Origin: an uncultured Terriglobus sp.
GTDB lineage: Bacteria > Acidobacteriota > Terriglobia > Terriglobales > Acidobacteriaceae
DNA length: 12,988 nt
Reading direction: 5' to 3'
NCBI GenBank assembly: GCA_937871605.1
Contig: CALMRM010000027.1
Coordinates: 9,459-22,446 of the forward strand
Position numbers and translations under genes: made by a program. The notes beneath the pieces were generated by a model, which made no database searches, had not been told where the DNA came from, and saw only the letters and a program-made list of their open reading frames with translations. Positions 6,738 to 12,724 of this stretch are shown piece after piece; position 1 is the first letter of the stretch, and each line of letters opens with the position of its first letter.

Positions 6738-6747
6738 CCCCCCCCCC
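6738..6747 (-). repeat. Homopolymer G10 tract in the ybdK ribosome-binding region
   Basis: Ten consecutive C on + (ten G on -) end four bases before the ybdK ATG and supply the only Shine-Dalgarno-like sequence. An out-of-frame ATG directly abuts the tract upstream (6749-6747); loss of one G would put it in frame with ybdK. Length change could therefore alter initiation. Confidence 0.85.
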
Positions 6748-6783
6748 ATGGTGGATCGAATCGCCCAGGCGGATGCACCCGTA

Positions 6784-7320
6784 CTACCGCGTTGCACCAC
6801 CCTGGTTGATGCCTTCATACCATCGCAGCGGCCGGGCGAACACGACCAGCTCGCCTGGCGCAGGATGCCTGCCTACCGGACCGCAATGGTTGCCGGTGCT
6901 CTCCCCGTGTTGTGCGATTGCTTGCAGATTAAACCCGGCAGGCGCATCGCGGGTACCCACCGTTCGGCACTCTACCAGGTCGGCCAGGCGCACCAGCACA
7001 CGCCCAGGCTGTCCGATGGGTGCTGGCATGGCCGCCTCCCCGTGCTGGTCCGTAGTCAGCAGCGTACCTGCGCCCGCCTGCTCGTCATACCAAAGCGTCA
7101 GGTGAGCGTTACGGATCGGGTCACCGTTGCGACCGTCCAGCACGTGAACTCGGAACACGGCGGAGGTTGGCAGCTGTGGACCAGCTTCGCCGTGCTGCGC
7201 TTCTGCCGATGGTGCAGGCAGCGGGACGCCTGCGGGAGCACCGGTCTGCTGCTGCGCCCGCATCGATGCACCGCATGCAGAGACGAGGCAAAGCAGGAGC
7301 GATGCTGCAATTTGCCTCAT
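6784..7320 (-). CDS. Predicted small lipoprotein/exported protein of unknown function
   Basis: This is a 178-residue protein that I do not recognise as a named family. Residues 1-15 form a short hydrophobic signal with a lipobox (VSAC, Cys16), so it is probably lipid-anchored. A Gln/Ala/Pro-rich linker runs to about 52. Residues about 54-165 look like a beta-sandwich; VFRVHVLDGRNGDPIRNAHL resembles the start of carboxypeptidase-regulatory-like or Ig-like domains. Two Cys (118 and 146) could form a disulfide, and the ending PGELVVFARPLRWYEG is distinctive. Its ATG at 7320 overlaps the stop of the ATP-grasp gene by 4 bases (ATGA), so the two are translationally coupled, and it is followed by ybdK. 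An exported protein inside a ligase operon suggests that the product or its target acts outside the cytoplasm. That is an inference from position only. Confidence 0.75.
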   Translation of the reverse strand: MRQIAASLLLCLVSACGASMRAQQQTGAPAGVPLPAPSAEAQHGEAGPQLPTSAVFRVHVLDGRNGDPIRNAHLTLWYDEQAGAGTLLTTDQHGEAAMPAPIGQPGRVLVRLADLVECRTVGTRDAPAGFNLQAIAQHGESTGNHCGPVGRHPAPGELVVFARPLRWYEGINQGGATR

Positions 7321-8303
7321 TTGATGGGTGACGCCTGTGGCACAAGCCGCCCGTGCGAAGGCGCAGTGTCAGAGCTGCCCAGGAAGTCAGACCAGCGAAG
7401 CTTGCTCTCTGTGCCAGCACCTGCGGTCGCCCGCCCTACCGCCAGGGTCGCGACAGCGTTCACAATCCACTCGAAGTTCTGTTCGCCTAAAGAGTGGCGA
7501 TCCGCGTCGGGAGCAGGATTCATGAAGTCGATGGCATACGGAATGCCATCTTCCACGGCAAACTCAACGGTGTTCAGGTCGTACCCAAGCGCACGGCACA
7601 GGGTCAGTGCGTCTCGCTCCACCCGTTCCATCAGCGCAGCCGGATAGGTGGGCGGGTTCTGCACGTAGCGCTCCGCGTGGGGCCGTGTCGGGTCGTACGG
7701 CATGATGTGCACATGCTCCTGCCCTACGACATAGCAGCGAAAGTACTCCCGGAAGTGGACGGCGGCCTGCAGCGTCATGCAGAGATCGCGCGTCTGGTCG
7801 TAGGCGTGGAAGAAGTCGTCCGGACTGTGCAGGTGGTACACGTCTCGCCAGCCGCCACCATCATGCGGTTTCAGGAAGGCTGGAAAGCCCACATAGTCAA
7901 ACGCGGCCTGCCAGTCATAGGGGTACTGTAGATTCCGGAACGAGTCAGCATTCGTTTCGGGTGGCATTTGCTTGCTGGGCAGGATGACGGTCCGCGGCAC
8001 CGCAACACCGAGCTTTGCTGCAAGGGAGTAGTTGAAAAACTTGTCGTCCGCGCTCCACCAGAAGGGATTGTTGATGACGTGCGTGCCCGTGAGCACGGCG
8101 TTTTTCAAGTATGCGCGATAGAACGGCACGTCGTGCGAAATGCGGTCGACAATGACGGCGTAGTCGCAGGGGGCAGCTTCTTGCACGGTGCCGACCGTCA
8201 CAAATTCGGCAGAGATACCATCGATGCCCATGCCGTTCACCCGGTCGACAAAGGCCTGTGGAAAGGTGTTTTCCATGCCGAACAAGATGCCGATCTTCTT
8301 CAC
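7317..8303 (-). CDS. ATP-grasp family ligase (RimK/D-Ala-D-Ala-ligase-like fold)
   Basis: This 328-residue predicted carboxylate-amine ligase forms an acyl-phosphate with ATP and transfers the acyl group to an amine. The N-terminal segment MKKIGILFGMENTFP and a Rossmann-like domain to about 80 fit the pre-ATP-grasp domain. SADDKFFNYSLAAKLGVAVP (84-103) is the usual lead-in. Lys145 in FPAFLKPHDGGG with its glycine loop binds ATP, and Glu247, Asp259 and Asn262 (NTVEFAVEDG, YAIDFMNPAP) are the metal/ATP residues. The start is GTG at 8303, with GGAGGG six bases upstream on the - strand. The gene lies 57 bases after the esterase stop and overlaps the next gene by 4 bases. The substrate is not evident; glutathione-synthetase-like chemistry, acting on a product of the YbdK homologue two genes on, is a reasonable hypothesis. 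Confidence 0.87.
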   Translation of the reverse strand: MKKIGILFGMENTFPQAFVDRVNGMGIDGISAEFVTVGTVQEAAPCDYAVIVDRISHDVPFYRAYLKNAVLTGTHVINNPFWWSADDKFFNYSLAAKLGVAVPRTVILPSKQMPPETNADSFRNLQYPYDWQAAFDYVGFPAFLKPHDGGGWRDVYHLHSPDDFFHAYDQTRDLCMTLQAAVHFREYFRCYVVGQEHVHIMPYDPTRPHAERYVQNPPTYPAALMERVERDALTLCRALGYDLNTVEFAVEDGIPYAIDFMNPAPDADRHSLGEQNFEWIVNAVATLAVGRATAGAGTESKLRWSDFLGSSDTAPSHGRLVPQASPIK

Positions 8304-8360
8304 GTGCGACCCTCCTTCTGCACTCTCCCCCGCAAGGCTGCGAGCACAGCCAGCAGAAGC

Positions 8361-9074
8361 TTACATGTACGTTTCTAGCATCTGTCGCCACCAGGGCCAG
8401 TCATGCCCTGCATCGTTGCCCCACACGTCCAGGCGCACAGGGATGTCTTTGCCACGCAGGATGGCGGCGAGCCGTTCGTTGTCGTTCCAGCACATGTCGT
8501 GCTGCCCAGTCGCCAGAATGTATGTGTTGTGCCGCATGCAATCCAAAAGGTGGGCGTCATGCAGGTTGGGCATGAAGTGGGTTGGCAGCGCGAAGTAGGC
8601 ATCCTGGTCGTAGTACCCGCGCAGAAAGCGACTGACGATATCGAAGGCACCGCCCATGGAAAGCATCCTGTTGACCGTGCTGGGGTGACGCAGTGCCATG
8701 CTGGCCGCATGAAAGCCACCAAAGGAGCAACCGATCATGGAAACGTGCTGGTTGCCGTTGCGCGCGCGCATGGCAGGCAGCAACTCCTCCATGATGTAGC
8801 GTTCATACTGCAGGTGGCGTGCAATGCGCCAGCGGCCCGGCACATGCTGTGCGTACCAGCTCTCACTGTCCACGGAATCGACGCAGAACAGCTGCAGTTC
8901 TCCGCGCTCGAGCTTCGACTCGACTGCAGCCACCATGCCACGGTCCTCAAACTCGTAAAACCGGCCGCGTGAGGTGGGGAACACGATGGCGGGTACACCA
9001 GCATGGCCAAATACCAGGCGCTCCATGGAGCGGCCCAGGGCTGCTGATTGGTCCACATGGTATTCGCGATGCAT
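8361..9074 (-). CDS. Alpha/beta-hydrolase, putative esterase (first gene of the - strand run)
   Basis: This 237-residue cytoplasmic hydrolase of the esterase-D-like group has a complete apparent catalytic triad. The nucleophile is Ser117 in GCSFGG, Asp193 lies in GQHDMCW, and His224 lies in DAGHDWPWW near the C-terminus. There is no signal peptide. A central VFPTSRGRFYEFEDRGM stretch (32-48) is typical of a small group of short esterases often annotated only as esterase family protein. ATG at 9074 has AGGCGG about 8 bases upstream on the - strand. It is 57 bases from the ATP-grasp gene and 52 bases from a divergent second esterase. It may cleave an ester or thioester intermediate, or the finished product, of the two ligases downstream; the substrate is unknown. 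Confidence 0.87.
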   Translation of the reverse strand: MHREYHVDQSAALGRSMERLVFGHAGVPAIVFPTSRGRFYEFEDRGMVAAVESKLERGELQLFCVDSVDSESWYAQHVPGRWRIARHLQYERYIMEELLPAMRARNGNQHVSMIGCSFGGFHAASMALRHPSTVNRMLSMGGAFDIVSRFLRGYYDQDAYFALPTHFMPNLHDAHLLDCMRHNTYILATGQHDMCWNDNERLAAILRGKDIPVRLDVWGNDAGHDWPWWRQMLETYM

Positions 9075-9126
9075 TTTGGCCGCCTGCCCGCCTCGATTGC
9101 TCTGCTACTCTTCGACAGCGTACCGC

Positions 9127-9975
9127 ATGGACCCTACACTCTCAACGACTGCAACTGCCCCGGAACCCGCACGTTTGTGGGTCACGCAGGCCAGTGCAGA
9201 GGGTCGGTACCTCCGGATGCAAGGGTGGGTCTCGCGCTTTTTGCCTACATCGCGCGACCTGTTCGTCTACCTACCGGAGGAATATGCCGCCTCGCCGGAG
9301 CGCAGGTATCCCGTATTGCTGATGCACGACGGCCAAAACCTGTTCGACGGAAACCTTTCGTATGTGCACGGGTCCACCTGGAACGTGGGCAGCACGGCGG
9401 ACGAGACGATCGGAGCTGGCCAGGTCGCCCCGCTGCTGGTTGTCGGCATCGGGAACACCGGGGCGGAGCGCATGGCGGAGTACACGCCCACACCAGACAC
9501 ACGCCTGGGCGGTGGCAACGGCTTCTTGTATGCCCGCATGCTCGTGGAGGAACTCCTGCCCATGCTGGCCGCACAGTACCGCCTGCTGCCGGGGCCTGCA
9601 AACACCGGTTTGGTGGGTTCATCGCTGGGCGGTTTGATCTCCCTGGCGATTGCACTGCGCTACCCGCATGTCTTCGGCAAGGTGGGCGCGGTGTCGCCCT
9701 CACTGTGGTGGGACGACCGCGTCCTCCTGCGCGATGTGCGCTCACTCGAGACGCACCTACCGCTCCGCATCTGGCTAGATACGGGCACCGCGGAGGGGCT
9801 CCGCCACGTGCAGAACACCAGGCTACTGGACCGGCTGCTGAAAGACAGGGGCTGGCAAGTGGGCTCAGACCTGCTCTACCGCGTGTTTCCTGCTGGGGAA
9901 CACAATGAAGCGGCGTGGGCTGCCCGTTTTGGCGAGATCCTCCGCTTTCTCTTTCCCGCGGGCGCTTCCAAGTGA
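9127..9975 (+). CDS. Alpha/beta-hydrolase, putative esterase (esterase-D/Fes-like)
   Basis: This is a 282-residue predicted esterase of the PF00756 type. The fold signature is clear: FLPTSRDLFVYLPEEY at 38-53, YPVLLMHDGQNLFD at 61-74, and the nucleophile elbow GSSLGG at 164-169 (Ser166). Asp218 in WLDTGTAEG and His259 in GEHNEAAW complete the likely triad. Members include enterobactin-type and acyl esterases, and often act on siderophore or peptide esters. Start: ATG at 9127 avoids overlap with the divergent gene. The frame stays open upstream to an ATG at 8974, but that extension lies antisense inside the other esterase and is rejected. No strong Shine-Dalgarno precedes 9127. No signal peptide. 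The second hydrolase beside the ligase run may share its control region. Confidence 0.87.
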   Translation: MDPTLSTTATAPEPARLWVTQASAEGRYLRMQGWVSRFLPTSRDLFVYLPEEYAASPERRYPVLLMHDGQNLFDGNLSYVHGSTWNVGSTADETIGAGQVAPLLVVGIGNTGAERMAEYTPTPDTRLGGGNGFLYARMLVEELLPMLAAQYRLLPGPANTGLVGSSLGGLISLAIALRYPHVFGKVGAVSPSLWWDDRVLLRDVRSLETHLPLRIWLDTGTAEGLRHVQNTRLLDRLLKDRGWQVGSDLLYRVFPAGEHNEAAWAARFGEILRFLFPAGASK

Positions 9976-10022
9976 ATCGGCCAGGTTTCTCGTGAGAGAT
10001 GGCGTAAACTCCGTGCAAACCG

Positions 10023-10051
10023 TTGCGCAATCCTCCCGGAACGCCCATACT
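10023..10051 (+). promoter_or_regulatory. Candidate promoter for the rpsP operon
   Basis: In the 195-base gap after the esterase gene, TTGCGC (10023-10028) and CATACT (10046-10051) are separated by 17 bases. Each matches the sigma-70 consensus only partly (3/6 and 4/6). The position, about 120 bases before rpsP, would leave a leader long enough for regulation. No terminator for the esterase gene was recognised in this gap. Confidence 0.3.
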
Positions 10052-10170
10052 AGATGAGTTGCAGACAAGCGCAGAGCACGCGCACCTGCCCCAGGCTTGA
10101 TGGTTCCTCTTCACCGTACGTGTGAGCTGCGAATCCAACCTACCCTAAGTGTGAGTGAGGAATTTCTACA

Positions 10171-10428
10171 GTGGTCATGATTCGCCTGGCGCGCGTGGGA
10201 GCACGCAAGCAGCCCTACTACCGCATCGTTGTCATCGAAAAGGATCGCGCACGGAACGGTCGTTCCATCGAGGTGGTCGGTACCTATAATCCGCGCACGG
10301 AGCCGAAGGCGGTCGAGCTGAAGCGCGACCGGATCGACTACTGGGTCAGCGTGGGCGCACAAACGTCAGAGATCGTGGCCAAGCTGCTGAAGAACAATCC
10401 AGCCTCGACGGAAGCAGTCGCAGCGTAG
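10171..10428 (+). CDS. rpsP: 30S ribosomal protein S16
   Basis: This is an 85-residue protein of the small ribosomal subunit. The N-terminus MIRLARVGARKQPYYRIVV and then GTYNPRTEPKAVEL and RIDYWVSVGAQTSEIV are S16 signatures. Start choice: GTG at 10171 lies 10 bases after GTGAGG (10155-10160), whereas the ATG at 10177 is 16 bases away. I therefore prefer GTG (beginning MVMIRLAR), although the ATG is possible. It is the first gene of the rpsP-KH-rimM-trmD-rplS-rnhB block. Confidence 0.96.
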   Translation: MVMIRLARVGARKQPYYRIVVIEKDRARNGRSIEVVGTYNPRTEPKAVELKRDRIDYWVSVGAQTSEIVAKLLKNNPASTEAVAA

Positions 10429-10529
10429 GTTGCCGCACTGCTGTAAACGTCGGGCGAGTACGGTGTCGCGGCGTCCGACAAGCAGCGCGATGATGTGAAA
10501 CAGCTCCGGAAACGACGGGTTACAGGACT

Positions 10530-10811
10530 ATGACGGGCATGACATCTGACGCCACAACTCCCGCGCAGTTGGATCTCCAAGCCTTTGCACTGGCGCTCAT
10601 TCAGCCCCTGTGTGACGAGCCAGGTGCTGTGACTGTAGCCGTTACACAGACGGGGAACGAAGCTGCTTGCCAAGCGACAGTTTCCGACAGCGACTACGCG
10701 CGGCTGTCGAACGGCAGGGGGCGCACGGTTCGCTCGCTCGGCACGGTCCTGGGTGCCGCAGCCGCGAAGCTGGGCAGCCGCTGCAGCCTGGACCTGCAAG
10801 CCGACCGGTAG
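10530..10811 (+). CDS. KH-domain RNA-binding protein, KhpA-like, divergent
   Basis: This is a 93-residue protein in the slot between rpsP and rimM that many bacteria fill with the KH protein KhpA/YlqC, an RNA-binding protein linked to ribosome assembly and cell-envelope control. The helix after the loop, GRGRTVRSLGTVLGAAAAK (62-80), aligns with the KhpA segment GRTxxALRTLL. The GXXG RNA-contact loop reads Asn61-Gly-Arg-Gly, so the first Gly is replaced. It has a longer N-terminus (about 12 residues) than typical 75-80-residue KhpA. ATG at 10530 has AGGA very close (2 bases); an ATG at 10539 is an alternative with better spacing. The stop codon is directly followed by the rimM ATG, so the two are coupled. 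The upstream 101-base gap has no recognised element apart from a weak 5-bp GC hairpin (10449-10479). Confidence 0.75.
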   Translation: MTGMTSDATTPAQLDLQAFALALIQPLCDEPGAVTVAVTQTGNEAACQATVSDSDYARLSNGRGRTVRSLGTVLGAAAAKLGSRCSLDLQADR

Positions 10812-11384
10812 ATGCAGGGCACACACGCCAACACGCTTCTGCTGGCGCGCGTCGTTCGCCCGCAGGGGCGGCTGGGTGAGGTGCTATGCGATCTTTACAC
10901 CGAGTTTCCCGAGCAGTTCACGAGCTCTGCCAACCTCTCGCTCCACTTCGCCGATGAGCGGCACCAGCCCGTTGTCATAGAGCAGTTCTGGAAGCCGCTC
11001 GGCAGAAACGCCGGTCGCATCGTCCTCAAATTGCAGGGTACCGACTCCATCTCCGCGGCGGAGGTGCTGCGCGGCGCCACCCTCCACCTGCCGAGCGAAG
11101 AGCGGGTAGCAGTGGAAAGCTCTCGCTATTTCGTCGCCGACCTGATCGGCTGCGCCTTCTTTGACGGAGGCACCTGCCTGGGGACGGTGGCAGACGTCCA
11201 GTTTCCCACCAGCGCGTCTGGCAAGCAGGCCCTGGACAGCGCAGCGCTCTTTGTAGTGCGCCCCGAGAATGGCCCCGACCTGCTCATTCCGTTTGCCAAT
11301 GCATTTACCAAGGCAATCAACCTGGACACTCGTTCCATCCACATGGAGCTGCCCGCGGGTCTTGCCCAGTTGAACCGCGTGTGA
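10812..11384 (+). CDS. rimM: 16S rRNA processing protein RimM
   Basis: This 190-residue ribosome maturation factor helps assemble the 30S head and binds S19. The N-terminal RimM domain (about 8-100) begins LLLARVVRPQGRLGEV, the family's starting pattern. The C-terminal PRC-barrel (about 105-183) contains YFVADLIGCAFFD, LGTVADVQFP, DLLIPFANAFT and INLDTRSIHMELPAGL. ATG at 10812 follows the KH stop with no gap, and the TGA overlaps the trmD GTG by 4 bases, so translation of the three genes is coupled. Length is slightly above the usual ~170-180. Confidence 0.94.
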   Translation: MQGTHANTLLLARVVRPQGRLGEVLCDLYTEFPEQFTSSANLSLHFADERHQPVVIEQFWKPLGRNAGRIVLKLQGTDSISAAEVLRGATLHLPSEERVAVESSRYFVADLIGCAFFDGGTCLGTVADVQFPTSASGKQALDSAALFVVRPENGPDLLIPFANAFTKAINLDTRSIHMELPAGLAQLNRV

Positions 11385-12250
11385 GCGGCCAACCGCCGAG
11401 CTTCGTGCCGGACGCGTCAAGGTCTGCCGCCCCACCAGCGTTGCAAATCGACGTCGTCACCCTCTTCCCCGGCCTTTTTGAGGGGACCCTGCGCCACGGT
11501 GTCGTCGCACGCGCCTTCCAAAACGGTTCTGCGCATCTGCGCACTCTCGACCTGCGGGAGTTTGCGACAGACCGTCACCGCACCGTCGATGACCGCCCCT
11601 TTGGCGGCGGCGAGGGTATGGTACTCAAGCCTGAGCCTATGGCTGCTGCCATTCAAACAATCACGATTCAGCCGAAGCCCGTGCGGGACACCACCCGGGA
11701 ACGCGTCGTGCTTCTCTCCGCTCAAGGCAAGCCGTTCACCCAGGCGAAAGCACGCGAGTATGCCACGTTGGAACGGCTAGTGCTGCTGTGCGGGCGGTAT
11801 GAAGGCGTGGACGAACGCATCAACGAGATGTTCTGCGATGAGGAACTTTGCATAGGCGACTACGTGCTGTCTGGCGGTGAGCTGGCAGCGTCTGTGGTCA
11901 TCGACGCCGTGGTTCGCCTCCTGCCGGGTGTCCTTGGCAACGCCGACTCGACGGTGTATGAAAGCTTCGGTCAGGGCCACGAAGGCGTGCGCGTAGATGG
12001 CGTGAGTTCTTCCGCCGCGGCCGGCGGCCTGCTCGACTACCCGCACTACACCCGGCCTCCGCAGTTCGGAAACCTCGCCGTTCCAGAGGTCCTGCTTTCA
12101 GGCGACCACGGAGCCATTCGGCTGTGGCGGCGGCAGCAAGCCTTGTGCAAGACGTACCAAAACCGGCCCGACCTGCTGCACGGGCTCCCGCTGAGCGAAG
12201 CCGACCGCAGCTTTCTAGCGGATCTGCAGCGGGATTCTGTCACCAAGTAG
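11381..12250 (+). CDS. trmD: tRNA (guanine-N1-)-methyltransferase TrmD
   Basis: This enzyme makes m1G37 in tRNA with S-adenosylmethionine, preventing frameshifts; it acts as a dimer with a trefoil-knot SPOUT fold. Signatures are IDVVTLFPGLFEG at 23, GGGEGMV at 75, LLCGRYEGVDERI at 135, IGDYVLSGGE at 158, LDYPHYTRP at 218 and VPEVLLSGDHGAI at 234. At 289 residues it is longer than the usual ~240-255, for two reasons: about 21 extra N-terminal residues, and an insertion of about 18 residues (near 197-215) between the ESF and LLDYPHYTRP segments. The family usually has DSF there, with the Asp as proposed general base; here it is Glu194. The start GTG at 11381 forms a 4-base overlap with rimM; a TTG at 11441 would give the standard N-terminus and cannot be excluded. 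Confidence 0.94.
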   Translation: MSGQPPSFVPDASRSAAPPALQIDVVTLFPGLFEGTLRHGVVARAFQNGSAHLRTLDLREFATDRHRTVDDRPFGGGEGMVLKPEPMAAAIQTITIQPKPVRDTTRERVVLLSAQGKPFTQAKAREYATLERLVLLCGRYEGVDERINEMFCDEELCIGDYVLSGGELAASVVIDAVVRLLPGVLGNADSTVYESFGQGHEGVRVDGVSSSAAAGGLLDYPHYTRPPQFGNLAVPEVLLSGDHGAIRLWRRQQALCKTYQNRPDLLHGLPLSEADRSFLADLQRDSVTK

Positions 12251-12332
12251 CACCTATCTGTGTGCATCCGCTAGGAATACCCTCCCGGTTGCGCTACACT
12301 GTATCTCGACTTCAAATAAGGATTTCTGCGTC

Positions 12333-12689
12333 ATGTCGATCCACCCCATCATGCAAAAGCTCGCTGCAAAGCTCGAGCGCACCGACATTCCCGAGTTCGC
12401 ACCAGGTGATACCGTGCGGGTGCAGGTCAAGATTAAAGAAGGCGAAAAAGAGCGCCTGCAGGCATTCGAGGGCATGTGCATCGCACGCCGCAAGGGTCCG
12501 CAGGGCAGCTTCACCGTGCGCAAGATGAGCTTCGGTCAAGGTGTTGAGCGTATCTTTCCCTTCAACTCCAAGGTTGTAGACAAGGTCGAGAAGGTGCGCT
12601 CGTACGAGGTGCGCCGTGCAAAGTTGTTCTATCTGCGAGGTCTACGTGGCAAAGCTGCCCGTCTGCGCGAAGTTGGTCGCACGGCCTAG
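12333..12689 (+). CDS. rplS: 50S ribosomal protein L19
   Basis: This 118-residue protein of the large ribosomal subunit lies at the 30S-50S interface. Signatures are IPEFAPGDTVRVQVKIKEG, ERLQAFEGMCIARR, SFTVRKMSFGQGVERIFPF and VRRAKLFYLRGLRGKAARL. ATG at 12333 has AAGGA (12318-12322) upstream with a 10-base spacer. The 82-base gap after trmD contains an extended -10-like stretch (TGCGCTACACT, 12290-12300), which could give rplS extra transcription, but no good -35 is seen. Confidence 0.97.
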   Translation: MSIHPIMQKLAAKLERTDIPEFAPGDTVRVQVKIKEGEKERLQAFEGMCIARRKGPQGSFTVRKMSFGQGVERIFPFNSKVVDKVEKVRSYEVRRAKLFYLRGLRGKAARLREVGRTA

Positions 12690-12696
12690 TGTCATG

Positions 12697-12724
12697 GGTG
12701 AGCGCCGGCATGCCGGTACTCACC
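12697..12724 (+). promoter_or_regulatory. Hairpin enclosing the rnhB ribosome-binding site and start codon
   Basis: GGTGAG (12697-12702) pairs with CTCACC (12719-12724), and CCGGCA/TGCCGG (12705-12716) is a perfect 12-bp palindrome inside, with a C-A mismatch and a G-U pair between. GGTGAG is the only Shine-Dalgarno-like sequence for rnhB, and ATG 12710 sits at the centre. No T-run follows, so a translational gate is more likely than a terminator. Confidence 0.55.

Noticed and set aside
6724..7647. 307-codon + strand open frame across the start of ybdK, the lipoprotein and the ATP-grasp C-terminus
   Set aside because: It opposes three genes supported by motifs, coupling and ribosome-binding sites; no domain is visible in its translation.
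8974..9126. Upstream extension of the second esterase to an ATG at 8974
   Set aside because: It would lie antisense inside the first esterase gene and adds residues with no relation to the esterase fold.
9245..10138. 297-codon - strand open frame across the second esterase and the gap before rpsP
   Set aside because: It is antisense to a clear esterase with an intact triad, and its composition is Arg/Pro/Ala-rich without motifs.
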